Assembly: GCA_034231615.1 (NCBI GenBank)
Contig: CM067298.1
Coordinates: forward strand, 62,092,387 to 62,156,386
Length of the DNA: 64,000 nucleotides
Direction of reading: 5' to 3'
Source: Meghimatium bilineatum
Taxonomy: Eukaryota; Mollusca; Gastropoda; Stylommatophora; Philomycidae
The notes under the pieces were generated by a model. It saw nothing but the letters and a program-made list of their open reading frames with translations. It did not search any database and was not told the origin of the DNA. Each line of letters starts with the position of its first letter. The stretch's first letter is position 1. The position numbers and the translations under genes were made by a program. Positions 1-9,984 of the stretch are shown here, piece after piece.

Positions 1-739
1 GTTTTTTTATGCACCAATTAAATTTTACGAATTTGAAACAAAGTAGAATAACTGTGTCATTTTTTTGTCTACACAGTCTCAAAACATTTTTTAGGGATGG
101 TAGGGAGGTTGAAATAATTAAGCAGCAAGGTGGTCTTTGGATTCTTTACACTTTGTTGACAGGTGTGGGGGGGGGGGTAAAAAATTGTTCAAATGGTGTT
201 GAAATAATTGATGGACAGCTCCTTCGTATTTCTGATATCTGTAAGCTATGAAGCCAAAACTTTGACCACTTGGCTATGCTTACAATGAAATTTACATCAA
301 TTGAAGTTCTAACCTATTTCAGGAGGGACTAACTTGGTAATCATGTCAATATTTTTCAATTGATCATTTCTTTCATACAATGATGAACTTTTAAAATAAA
401 TTGATAAGCTGTAACCTTTCTTACCTAAATTATAAGATAAAAAGATTTTGGTTTAAAGTAGTTGATAAGAGTGTGATTGTTTGAAACAAATTTATAAATA
501 CCCATTAAAAATGGCCGGATGTATTAGAGAAATTAATGTTATTATAGTTTACAGAATGTACTTGCAAAGTTAAAGGTGACCAAATGTTGCCAACAATATA
601 TTGACTATCTACCGTATATTATTTTATCATGAATCATTTATAAACATGGAGTGTAACAAGATTTTGGGCATTACTGTATTAGATAAGCACCTGCTGACAA
701 CAGTTTTGGAGTGTTTGTGTACCTTGATAGAACATCTGA
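1..739. other. No recognised feature (downstream of FOXRED1-like exon)
   Basis: AT-rich sequence with a short poly-G run near 167-177. I see no coding similarity, RNA gene or clear repeat on either strand. It is the 3' flank of the FOXRED1-like terminal exon on the minus strand. No canonical minus-strand AATAAA was seen close to the stop. Confidence 0.5.
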
Positions 740-1011
740 TCATACCATGCTATAATGAAGATTCATCTCCTCTTTTACTGGATCCCTTGTTAAAAATCTG
801 TCAAAATGAAACCTCTCCAAATCAATTGTTACATAATTTCCATCAAAAATAAACTCTGTGATTGCATGACCGATGCCAATAGCATGTTGTAACCCATGTC
901 CACCCAATCCATTGGAAAAAATAAAGTTTTTCAGGTAAGGATGAGGTCCAACCACCAGGTTCTAGTCAAATAAATTGCAGTCGTTGTAGCCAGCCCAATC
1001 AGTTTTTTTAT
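740..1011 (-). pseudogene. FOXRED1: FOXRED1-like FAD-dependent oxidoreductase, terminal exon with in-frame TAG
   Basis: FOXRED1 is a mitochondrial FAD-dependent oxidoreductase (DAO fold) needed for respiratory complex I assembly. Read on the minus strand, a pyrimidine-rich tract and AG acceptor at 1013-1012 open an exon that begins with two bases of a split codon, then KKTDWAGYNDCNLFD, a TAG stop (964-962), then NLVVGPHPYLKN, then the glycine-rich block SNGLGGHGLQHAIGIG, then TIDLERFHFDRF, ending at a TAA at 742-740. From memory the human protein reads [20 protein letters not shown] and later a GFSGHGLQQAPGIG block, so this is the C-terminal part of the FAD domain. The TAG falls where the family has Gln, which fits CAG to TAG. 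The 71 residues after it are open. The exon lies alone on this strand, 7.9 kb from the other FOXRED1-like exon. Family identity is strong; whether it is a dead copy, an assembly error or a rescued gene is unresolved. Confidence 0.85.
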
Positions 1012-1253
1012 CTGAAAAGAGGGATACAAGGTAAGAGAAATTATGAAACAAAAACCAAAATATTGGTTTGTAAATTCAGTATGCAGACAGATCAGTCACA
1101 GCAAGACAACTATATACACTAAAATGCAAAATACTATATCATTAATTTAACAAAGATAGGCAGGGAAGTGTCACCTTTACAAACAAAATAAATATCTAAT
1201 AATAATTCAAATATATTCTGTAAATAATTCAAATATTACGTGTGCTGTCAATC

Positions 1254-1765
1254 ATTTCTTCTTATGGTATGTGACATTGGGTATGTTTATCAACAGCCTT
1301 CTGTTTCATGTGCAGTCAATAATTTCCAATACAGATGTTTGTCCATGCCACAATGTTAGGTTGTCCAGTATCTTCTCTCTTTGTCTTCCCTTACCCTTCT
1401 AACTTATGAATGAATGAATATCAACAGGCATAAATGCACAAGACCTGCAATCCCTAGCAACTGACCGACAGGCATGGAGAACTATGACATCCGCCCTATG
1501 TGCCAAATTTGGCAAAAGAGGAACTGACTGACTGACCCTTCTTGCTCCTCAACTTGTCTGTTGTCATGCTGTGTTCCCTCTTTCCTGTTCTCATGATATG
1601 TCCAAAAAATGTGTACGGTCTCTGTCTGATGCGGGCGAGCAGCTTTTTTTAAAAATTAATTTCTTTCAAGTCATCTTTATTATGCTCTTTTATATGTTCA
1701 TGGTGTTCTTAACATTCTTCTATAAAACCACATCTCTGCTGCCTCAATATAATTTTTCACTATAC
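1254..1765 (-). mobile_element. LINE-T 3' fragment, minus strand, split by another LINE tail
   Basis: The forward strand begins CTTCTTATGGTATGTGACAT and carries the same text as 30660-30893 and 31553-31680. That text is the reverse complement of the end of a LINE reverse-transcriptase ORF, with a KCGHIMR-like and a HHH/WFYRR-like block. It is interrupted at about 1405-1535 by a plus-strand LINE-C tail. Reading frames are broken throughout. Confidence 0.6.
1405..1535 (+). mobile_element. LINE-C 3' tail inserted in LINE-T
   Basis: Reads QDLQSLATDRQAWRTMTSAL and then CAKFGKRG before a GACTGACTGAC microsatellite tail. The ALCAKF ending matches the LINE-C 3' ends near 5960-6005 and 54487-54540 (minus). 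Only about 130 bases remain, as expected for a heavily 5'-truncated insertion. Confidence 0.6.
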
Positions 1766-1806
1766 TGCGCATTGTCTGTGCTTTTCAACTATTCTGAAAT
1801 ATTTAG

Positions 1807-1942
1807 GTACCACAAATACATCCAATTGTACCACAAATACATCCAATTGTACCACCAATACATCCAATTGTACCATCAATGCATTCAATTGTACCATCAA
1901 TGCATTCAATTGTACCACAATACATCCAATTGTATCAACAGC
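1807..1942. repeat. 21-bp tandem repeat, about 6-7 copies
   Basis: The unit is close to TACCACAAATACATCCAATTG, with variants changing ACAAATACATCC to ATCAATGCATTC. Because the unit is a multiple of three, open frames with a 7-residue repeat appear on both strands; these are artefacts of the period and not evidence of coding. Confidence 0.9.
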
Positions 1943-2097
1943 ACAATGTTCATGATCAGGTTTTGAACTCCGAGCGAGTTTGACAGATTTGTATTTGTTA
2001 GATGGGTTCAATAATGATTCAGCTAACAAGTTGATGAATTACATTATAGTATAGATAAGAATTAATTCTCTGCTTTGACTTTTAACCAATTGGCTAT

Positions 2098-2704
2098 CGC
2101 AGCCAAAAATATATGTGAAACAGAAGTTAAAAGGAGAATCATCATCATCATCAAGTGCCATGTTGAATGGTGTTGGAGATCATATCTCTCCATGTACATT
2201 GATCCCCATATATGTCATCATCTCTGTTGGTGTCGTCAATTGAAGCCATTTAGTCAAACTGTTCAATATCTTTTCTCTAGGTCTTCCCCTTGGTTTTTTC
2301 CCCTCTTTCATTCCTATTGTCACTATATTTTCAATGCCTCCAATTCTCATTATGTGCCCAATAACTGTTGACTGTCTTTTTCTTATATTATCAATAATGC
2401 ATATTTTCACATCCATCCTTCTAAGACATTCTTCATTAGTAATCCTTGCCATCCAAGGAATGTGTAGCGTTCTTCGAATAAATCACATTTCCGCTGCCTC
2501 CAATTATTTTTGTGATGTCATATTTATTGTCCATGCTTCACTTCCATAGAGTAGCACTGGTTCAATGTAGCATTTGAGGACACGTTTTCTAGTATCCATC
2601 GATATGGACTTGTTGTATAGGATTTATTGCAAAAGGAGAATATGAATGGCTAAAAATACTTTTAATGATATGAGGAAATTATTAACATCTAAACAAATTA
2701 CAAA
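2098..2704 (+). mobile_element. Old LINE-A copy, left part (split by two later insertions)
   Basis: Plus-strand LINE-A text (GTGAAACAGAAGTTAAAAGG, later GGCTAAAAATACTTTTAATG, then AACATCTAAACAAATTACAAA) matches the better copy at 7380-7460. It is split at 2139 by an insertion with an 11-bp target duplication, and again at 2704 by the 5.4-kb inverted-repeat element. The LINE resumes at 8136. Confidence 0.75.
2140..2630 (-). mobile_element. LINE-T insertion, minus strand, with 11-bp target duplication
   Basis: A 5'-truncated LINE piece. On the minus strand it reads ARITNEECLRRMDVK, NIRKRQSTVIGHIMRIGG, KPRGRPREKILNSL, the usual C-terminal end of an endonuclease/reverse-transcriptase ORF, and ends in a TGATGATGATGAT tail (forward 2140-2153). 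AAAAGGAGAAT flanks it at 2129-2139 and 2631-2641. The interrupted LINE-A reads through once the insert is removed. Confidence 0.85.
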
Positions 2705-3416
2705 TAAAAATAAACCAAATATCAGAGGATGTCTGACAAAAAGGAAGTGCTGCAGTAACCAGACAAATAGGGGTAAATGCAAATAAGGTAAATAGGTTAC
2801 TGAAGAAAACTGTCAATATAAAATATAGAAAATAACAATAAAACAAAGAACAAATACAATTGTCAATGTGTCTGTCCAGTTGGGACCTTTATCAAGACAA
2901 CAAAAACAGTTAAGAAAACAAAACCATAACGAATTTAACCAAAATGGCTGGGAGAATAATGGAGGAAATCACCACACAGTGACAAATCCAGGCAACACAA
3001 TATAAATAACTGCATATTGATGCGTGCAATATGTATAAATTATGAAATACTAAAAGATGAAAGATGCAAAACTAAAGAAAGGGGACACCAAATAGCATTG
3101 CCAAGGATGGGGGGGGAACGGGAGATAAAAGGGGAAAGGATAGAGAAAGATAGTGCCCGCAGGTGCGGGGAGAGAAGGGCTACAAATAGAGGGAACATAG
3201 AAATATGTAAAGAAGAATAGTATTTGACAGTATAGGATAGATAACAAAATATTTACACATCCAAATACAAATATGTATACATTCTATTTGATAATCATAG
3301 ATAACTATAAATATAAGCACATATAAATACAAATATCTAGACATATAAAAGTATGTACTGATATCACAGCATACATAGGAATACAGACACATACATGTAT
3401 ATAGGTAACTGCACAC

Positions 3417-3424
<8 letters not shown>

Positions 3425-3507
<83 letters not shown>
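3425..3507. repeat. (AT)n microsatellite, about 83 bp
   Basis: An uninterrupted AT dinucleotide run inside the left arm of the inverted-repeat element. The matching place in the right arm (about 5262-5340) has only short broken AT runs, so the run expanded in this arm. The long Tyr-Ile frames across it are artefacts. Confidence 0.98.
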
Positions 3508-3509
<2 letters not shown>

Positions 3510-3662
3510 AACATACATACAAATACAAGTATACTAGGAACACACACAAGGATATATCTAACATGATCAATGCATAGGTATAAGAAAGATACCCACACAA
3601 CATGCACAAGCATGTAAATGTATCCAAACACGAGCAATAGCTCAAACAAGAATATGTGTGCA

Positions 3663-4393
3663 CCTATCTATCTATACGCTGTGGCCCTTGTTTGCCTTGC
3701 AGCGTCAGGGGTGGAAGAGTTCTATGGAGATGGCCTTCTTATGCGCTGTTTGTAAGCTTGTTCCTGTGGTTTCTTTGATTTCTGTGATCCATCTTTTACA
3801 TGGTCTGCCTCTGGCTTTATAACCGTTATGTCTATGTGTCATAGCCATTTGTGGCATGCTATCTGTCGGTAGTCTGGAAACGTGCGAAAACCACTTGATC
3901 TGTTGTCTTTTGATGTGTTCCAATACTGGTATTGTTTTGGTTATCTGTCTGATGTTATCATTTCTAATTCTATCTCTTAATGACACTCCGAGTATTCTTC
4001 GTAGACATGTCATTTTTGTTGTCACTATTTTTCTTTTGTCTTTTGCTGTCATTGTCCAGGTTTGGCCCTGGTAGCATAGTGATGGAATAATAATAGTCTT
4101 GTATAATGCAACTTTAGTGTCTATGTTTACATTTTTGTTCTTGAAAATATGTGTCATCTGTCCTAGGACCTTTTTAATATTGATCTTCATGTTGAATTTT
4201 TGACATGTGTGGAGTCTGTTCGTATCATCTTGCAATTGTTCTTCTGATGTCACTATTAGTACTTGGTTGTTTGCAAAGATTAGTAAGTTAAATTTGTCTT
4301 TTATGTTATCTTCTTCATTGGTACTTGTTAGTTCACAGATGTGGTCGATATATGTTATAAAAAGTAGAGGGGATAGGACACACCCCCGGTGAC
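3663..4393 (-). mobile_element. LINE-B reverse transcriptase, 3' part, minus strand
   Basis: Decoded on the minus strand from about 4390 to 3705: GCVLSPLLFITYIDHICE (RT palm), then LLIFANNQVLIV where an active enzyme has F/YADD, then ALYKTIIIPSLCYQGQTWTM, LRRILGVSLRDR, IKRQQIKWFSHVSRLP, and YKARGRPCKRW at the end. It stops near 3705 and has a TAGATAGATAG tail (forward 3667-3676). The catalytic Asp pair is replaced by Asn, so this copy is inactive. It lies inside the left arm of the inverted-repeat element. Confidence 0.9.
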
Positions 4394-5522
4394 ATTTTCT
4401 CACATGAATACATATAACATGAACATTTGCACACATAGAGATATAAACATGTATTTTTATACCCATTTGTTCACATGAAGATATTCACATGTATTACTTT
4501 AACACAAGAATAACCTCACGATATTAACATTAATCACCGTTTTGTTTGATTTACTCACTACTTTTTAACAACCTCTACCCTCTATTCTCATTATATTATA
4601 CTCCTATTTATTTTGTAGCCATATTCCTCTGTACCTTGTAATTGTTTCTTTCTGTGCACGCTCATCAGCAGTTAGCTGTGTTTTTTTTTAGATTTCAGTG
4701 TATTTGTAATTTGTCTTTGTTGTTTCTGTTGTTTATATCATATTCCAATCTGTCAATTCTATGATTGTACCCTATTTTTGTGTAATCGTATTACTTCATT
4801 TTAAACCAATTTTTTTAAATACAGAAGGGTACCCATACACACATATGTATGAATTTGTATATGTATATTATTTCACATGGTTTTATGTATCCATACAGTT
4901 GCTTTGGGTCACGTATTTGCATGTGTGCATATTCTTGTATTAGAGTAATACATGTGAATATCTTCATGTGAGCGATTGGGTATAAAAATACATGCACATA
5001 TCTCTATGTGTGCGAATGTTCATGTTATATGTATTCATGTGAGAAAATGTTTATGTGAATGCATGTGTATATATATTATGTTGGTGCTTATTTTGTGTCA
5101 TTATGCAAACATATTCTTGTTTGAGCTATTGCTCGTGTTTGGATACATTTACATGCTTGTGCATGTTGTGTGGGTATCTTTCTTATACCTATGCATTGAT
5201 CATGTTAGATATATCCTTGTGTGTGTTCCTAGTATACTTGTATTTGTATGTATGTTTGTATATATATTGTTATACTTATGCATATGTATATATTTATATA
5301 TCCACATTTGTGTGTATGTATAAATATATATATATATATGTTGTTGTGTATGCAGTTACCTATATTATACATGTATGTGTCTGTATTCCTATGTATGCTG
5401 TGATATCAGTATATACTTTTATATATGTCTAGATATTTGTATCTATATGTGCTTATATTTATAGTTATCTATGATTATCAAATAGAATGTATACATATTT
5501 GTATTTGGATGTGTATATATTT

Positions 5523-6010
5523 CATTCAATCAGAACACGCACGAAAATACGCTTATTTAATTCCTGCGTTACTCCGGTGCTATCATATGGATGTGAGAGC
5601 TGGAAAAGTTCTTTATTTTCAGAAAAGAAATTAATGAGTTTCGAGAACAAATGTCTTCGTAGGATAACTAACACCCATTGGAGTGAATTCAAATCGAATG
5701 ATAAAATCAGAGAAGAGACACATCAAAATTTAATCATAGATGTTATCAAAAAACGCAGTTGGTCCTACATTGGGCATGTCCTATGCGCAGACAGCAACAG
5801 AATACACCACCAATCTTTTGAATGGATACCTGCAGGCAAAAGAGCAAGGGGTAGACCAAAATAAACATTCAGTAGAACAATACTTAGAGAAAGTAAAACA
5901 ACCAATATTCATACTATTCAAGAACTGCACAGAATAGCTTTGAACAGAACAGAATTGGAGAGATCTGACCTCTGCCCTATGCGCTAACTTCAGTACAAAA
6001 GGAAAATGAA
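5523..6010 (+). mobile_element. LINE-C 3' fragment, plus strand
   Basis: Reads TKIRLFNSCVTPVLSYGCES, KCLRRITNTHWSEFKSND, SYIGHVLCADSNRIHHQS, KRARGRPK, then stops and frameshifts, and ends AAATGAATG. It is the same family as the longer minus-strand copy at 54482-56690. It sits in the right arm of the inverted-repeat element, with ATTTC/TATTTC at both borders as a possible short target duplication. Confidence 0.85.
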
Positions 6011-6077
6011 TGTATTTCGTTATCTATCCTATACTGTCAAATGCTATTCTTCTTTACACATTTCTATGTTCCCTCTA

Positions 6078-7922
6078 TTATGTAACAGAACTGTTTGACG
6101 ACCAACGGAACAAAAAACCAACAATACACAACAATGATGGACCAGCAATACTGAAATCAGAAGTAGAACATGCAATAAATTCAATAAAATATGGAAAGGC
6201 TGCAGGCTTCAACAACAAAAATAGCAGACATAATAAAAACTCTAAATGAGTTTGGTGTAGATACTATCACAGAACTTTGCAATGACATATACGAAACAGG
6301 CCATTTACCTAAAGACCTAACATCATCAATATTCATACCACTACCTAAGAAGCCCAGGGCTGTGGACTGTACAGAATATAGAATAATAAGTCTAATGAGC
6401 CATCTAATTAAAATACTACTCAAGATAATACATGAAAGAATTAAGAACACGATAGACACAGAGGTTGGTGAAAAACAATTCGGTTTTAGGAAAAACAAAG
6501 GAACCAGAGAAGCTATACAGAGTATCCTACTAGTGATAGATAAATATATAGAAGTCCAAAAAAGTATCTATATTTGCTTCATAGACTACAGCGAGGCCTA
6601 TGACAGAGTCCAACATGAAAAATTAATCAAATGTCTTCAAGAAATAGGCATAGATGGAAAAGACATCAGACTGATTAGAAATATATATTGGGAACAAACT
6701 GCATCAAAAAGGTGTGAAAACAGCTACTCACCATACATAGAAATAAGAAGAGGGATAATACAAGGATGAATTTTATCACCAAGCCTATTTAATATCTACA
6801 CAGTGAATATCTTTAAAAATTAAGAAATACCAGGACTCAAGATCAATGGGAAAATAATAAACAACCTTAGATATGCAGATGACACTGTTCTTTTGGCAGA
6901 AAGTGAACATGAACTACAAAGACTAATAGATCAAGTCAATAAATCAAGTAATGAATATGGACTGGATATAAATATCCAAAAAACAAAAACCATGATAATC
7001 AGCAAAGACACAGACGAACAGGAGCTAAACATAAACATACATGGAGAGAAACTCATCATCATCAGGTGCCATGCTGGCTGGCTAGGTGGTCATGGCTCTC
7101 CACAGCTCTCTTTCCACAGTATTATGTATGAAAGTTATTGTTGTTTCCTTGCAGTGCCAGGTTGTCAAACTGTCTAATATTTTCTCACGTTATCACCCTC
7201 TGTCTCTGTTGCCTTCAATTTTGCCTGTTGTGACTATGTTCTCTAAACCTGCCTGTCTCATGAAGTGGTCAAAAAAAAGAAGATTACTGGTACCTTTTTC
7301 TTATATTGTTGATTAAGAGAGAAACTACAGGTAAAACATTATCAATATCTTGGACACATAATCACAAATGATGGCAGATGTGAAACAGAAGTTAAATGGA
7401 GAATAGGAATGGCTAAAAGTACCTACAATGACATGAAGAAATTATTAATATCTAACCAAATTACAAACAAGTTAAAAATGAGAATTATAAAATGCTACAT
7501 CTATTCCATATTAATGTATGGCTCAGAAATATGGACACTAAATAAACAATTAGAAGACAAAATTGATGCCTTTAAGATGTGGGTATATAGAAGAATAGGG
7601 AGAACATCATGGAAAGAGAAGAAAACAAATAAAGAGATACTAAAAACACTTAATATGAAGAAGGAACTACTAAGAGAAATAAAGATCAGGCAAATAAAAT
7701 AATTTTGGACACATTAAAAGACATGACACCTTATTGAAGACCTTATTTGAGGGTAAAGTCAAAGGGAAGCGAGCAAGAGGTAGGCAGAGATACAAGTGGG
7801 AGAGTAACATCACACGCTGGACAGGTTACAGTCTAGCAGAGTGCACCACCAAGACAAGAGATGTTGGAGATATGCTGCAGCCAACCTTCGTTGCGGAGAC
7901 ATCACTTAATGATGATGATGAT
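6078..7922 (+). mobile_element. LINE-A reverse transcriptase, 5'-truncated, plus strand
   Basis: Starts within the RT N-terminal linker (TELFDDQRNKKPTIHNNDGP), continues with LPKDLTSSIFIPLPKKP, FGFRKNKGTREAIQS, FIDYSEAYDRVQHEKL, EIRRGIIQG, the catalytic box LRYADDTVLLAESEHELQRL (YADD near 6872-6883), then after a nested insert YQYLGHIITNDGRCE, SILMYGSEIWTLNKQ, RRIGRTSWKEKK and KRARGRQRYKWES, and ends in a TGATGATGATGAT tail at 7907-7922. Several stops and frameshifts break it (a TGA near 6768 after IIQG, others near 6820 and 7700). The RT core is recognisable but not functional. It begins exactly where the right arm of the inverted-repeat element breaks off. The clade is uncertain. Confidence 0.9.
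7054..7316 (-). mobile_element. LINE-T 3' end nested in LINE-A, 10-bp target duplication
   Basis: GAGAGAAACT stands on both sides (7044-7053 and 7317-7326). The insert begins on the forward strand with CATCATCATCAGG (the reversed TGATGATG tail) and is near-identical in layout to 50421-50680. Taking it out restores the LINE-A frame from IHGEKL into the YQYLGH block. It is the youngest layer of a four-deep nest. Confidence 0.9.
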
Positions 7923-8135
7923 TTCCTGGTGAGAGAAATCATTCTCCCAGCCATTTTGGTTAAATTTCTTATGGTTTTGTTTTCTTAACTGTTTTTGTTG
8001 TTTTGATAAAGGTCCCAATTGGACCAACACGTTGACAATTGTATTTGTTCTTTGTTTTATTGTTATTTTCTATATTTTATTCTTTTATATTGACAGTTTT
8101 CTTCAGTAACCTATTTACCTTATTTGCATTTACCT

Positions 8136-8412
8136 TAAACAAATTACAAACAAGCTAAAAATGAGAATTATAAAATGTTACATGCAATCTATATTAATGT
8201 ATGGCCCAGAAACATGGACACTAAACAAAGAATAAGACATAATTTATGCTTTTGAGATGTGGATATATAGAAGAATAGGGAGAACATAATGAAAAGAGAA
8301 GAAAACAAACAAAGAGGTTCTAACAACACTTCGAATGAAGGAGGAATTATTAAAGGAAATAACATCAGGCAAATAAAATATTTTGGACACATTAAAAGAC
8401 ATGACACCTTCT
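8136..8412 (+). mobile_element. Old LINE-A copy, right part
   Basis: Continues the LINE interrupted at 2704: ACAAACAAGCTAAAAATGAG, then SILMYGPETWTLNKE-like text, IYRRIGRT and KEKKTNKEVLTTL, with stops in between. It ends near GACATTAAAAGACATGACAC. It shares the 15-bp TAAACAAATTACAAA with the left part. Confidence 0.8.
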
Positions 8413-8559
8413 TGAAGATTTGATAATGAGAATATTAGTCATCAGAAAATCATGAGTATGAAATGTGCACATATATTGTATATTCAAAAAGAATAAATGA
8501 TGGTAAGAGAACTTTTTTATTGATATTATTGGGACAAAAATAAACTACACATAAAATTA

Positions 8560-8830
8560 AAACCTAGAACACCGCTAAAGTCGGAAACCTAGCACCCTGC
8601 TAAAGTCTGAATTGTTGCACCCTGCTAAAGTCTGAAATGTAGCACCCTGCAAAAGTCTGAAATGTAGCACCCTGCTAAAGTCTGAAACCTAGCACCCTGC
8701 TAAAGTCTGAAACCTAGCACCCTGCTAAAGTCTGAAACCTAGCACCCTGTGAAAGTTTAATAATCTAGCACTGTGTTAAAATTTAAAATATAGCATTCTA
8801 CTACAGTTTAAAATCTTGCTCTCTAGCAAT
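8560..8830. repeat. 25-bp minisatellite, about ten copies
   Basis: The unit is close to CTAAAGTCTGAAACCTAGCACCCTG. The central copies are nearly identical and the right-hand copies decay (AAAGTTTAATAATCTAGCACTG and beyond). It lies next to the FOXRED1-like exon at 8959. No open frame is maintained. Confidence 0.9.
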
Positions 8831-8958
8831 AACATGACTTTCTGGCACATCTTTCGGACAGAAAAATCTCCTACGTCTGTAACATATATAATATTTATCT
8901 AGAATAAAACAATGAGAAAACTCAAGTACATAATTAAAATGTGTGAATTTGACAATAC

Positions 8959-9097
8959 CTCAGTCGCAGGTAAACTGCCACAAATGTAGTGTCCACTGAC
9001 ACCTTCCCATCAGAAAAACAATCCTGAAGGGTCTATAACAAATGGACAGTCCAGAGTTGGTCCACTGGGACAGTGAGACACATAAACGTAATGTTTT
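8959..9097 (-). pseudogene. FOXRED1: FOXRED1-like internal exon with in-frame TGA
   Basis: On the minus strand an acceptor (TCTCATACAG) precedes an exon that uses one base of a split codon and then 46 codons: [28 protein letters not shown], a TGA stop, WEGVSGHYICGSLPATE, then a GTATTG donor at 8958. From memory the human FOXRED1 segment is [20 protein letters not shown] followed by a YFRREGLGSNYLGGRSPTE-like stretch, so the match is clear. The TGA lies where the family has Arg, which fits CGA to TGA. The exon ends in phase 0 while the terminal exon (1011-740) needs phase 1. An intervening exon (about 35 residues, containing the family's DHDFF...WP block) should lie between, and I did not find it. 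Confidence 0.85.
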
Positions 9098-9379
9098 CTG
9101 TATGAGATAAATGAGAGAAAATAAATTATATGACCTGAACACGATCCTCATTACCAACAGTACATGAATTAAAACCAGGATTGTTCAACTAGTGACCTGT
9201 ATCAGTATTTTTGTAGCTCTTGGCACAGTAGAATAGTTTATCTAGAGTTGCAGTGTATTTTTGATAAACACATATTTTTTTTAGTCATTTGTGCACATGC
9301 AACATTATCATGTACTTGCCTGCACATAAATTCCACCTCAAAAAAGAAATATATAATTCATGATAATACACTAGAAATG

Positions 9380-9500
9380 CAGTAAAATTATAGTCCAAAT
9401 GGTGACAATTGAAAATACTGTAAGGAAGATATGTTAATCTTCACAAGTCGATGTTTCAACGAAAAGGCCTTCATCAGGAACCCAACATGGCACATATTAT
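9380..9500 (-). mobile_element. Penelope-like terminal repeat piece with hammerhead-like motif
   Basis: On the minus strand, 9480-9448 reads CCTGATGAAGGCC, TTTTC, GTTGAAACATCG. CTGATGA and GAAAC are the two conserved strands of a hammerhead core. Here stem II is weak. Related text appears at 15803-15831 and other sites in this window. It lies just left of the long palindrome at 9528. Confidence 0.45.
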
Positions 9501-9527
9501 TAAAATATGGCACTGCCATCATTTGGA

Positions 9528-9913
9528 CTGACAAAAGATATAGAAGAAAAAATGAGTTCAGTTGGGACCTCATGGGCACAGGTGAAGTTAACAACACAGT
9601 AGAGAAATTGTTGGAGAGCAACAGTTGCAGCCGTATGTTCCACAGGGAAATGAAAAGGAAAAAGAATTTGGTATGTTCTTCCATTCTTAGAAAAATAAAA
9701 AATTTTAATTATTTACACAATTATGCAAATAATTAAAAAATTTTATTTTTCTAAGAATGGAAGAACATACCAAATTCTTTTTCCTTTTCATTTCCCTGTG
9801 GAACATACGGCTGCAACTGTTGCTCTCCAACAATTTCTCTACTGTGTTGTTAACTTCACCTGTGCCCATGAGGTCCCAACTGAACTCATTTTTTCTTCTA
9901 TTTCTTTTGTCAG
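9528..9913. repeat. Near-perfect 386-bp palindrome (arms about 190 bp)
   Basis: Left arm 9528-about 9716 and right arm about 9727-9913 are reverse complements with only about three mismatches that I can count, around a loop of roughly 12 bases near 9717-9728. The same long open frame therefore appears on both strands (KNEFSWDLMGTGEVNNTVEK...), an artefact of symmetry. No protein family is recognised. It would fold into a very stable hairpin. Confidence 0.95.
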
Positions 9914-9984
9914 ATTCTCTCCCCTCTTGAAACATGCTTTTCACCACCAGACGAGTGGTATATTCATCCATTCTTGTACAGATT

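Larger units (their letters stand above)
2705..8135. mobile_element. 5.4-kb inverted-arm element in a LINE, 15-bp target duplication
   Basis: The left arm (about 2770-4512) and right arm (about 4924-8133) are reverse complements over several blocks: 2775-2960 with 7945-8133, 3180-3660 with 5100-5525 plus 6011-6077, and 4394-4512 with 4924-5046. The arms are now split by three LINEs. The left end carries about 65 bases more than the right. TAAACAAATTACAAA occurs at both borders (2690-2704 and 8136-8150), and the flanking LINE-A is continuous across it. Each arm holds a motif resembling GATAAAGGTCCCAATTGGACC, similar to the hammerhead-like motif of other repeats here. No transposase or reverse transcriptase belonging to the element was found. 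Penelope-like with inverted terminal repeats, or foldback, are the best guesses. Confidence 0.7.

Noticed and set aside
1571-2029. Repeated YHKYIQL-type peptide frames on both strands
   Set aside because: A 21-bp tandem unit keeps frames open by length; no start context or family.
3180-3663. Long Tyr/Ile-rich open frames on both strands across the AT run
   Set aside because: They follow from the (AT)n period and from the inverted arms; no codon bias, no domain, and the other arm gives the same peptides.
1012-8958. Search for the FOXRED1 exon between the two found
   Set aside because: No stretch with the DHDFF...WP...LA.R.P.FE pattern was seen in the non-repeat parts; a highly decayed exon could still escape reading by eye.
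9431-9971. A shared ~70-residue protein encoded on both strands
   Set aside because: It is the same sequence read from the two arms of a palindrome.
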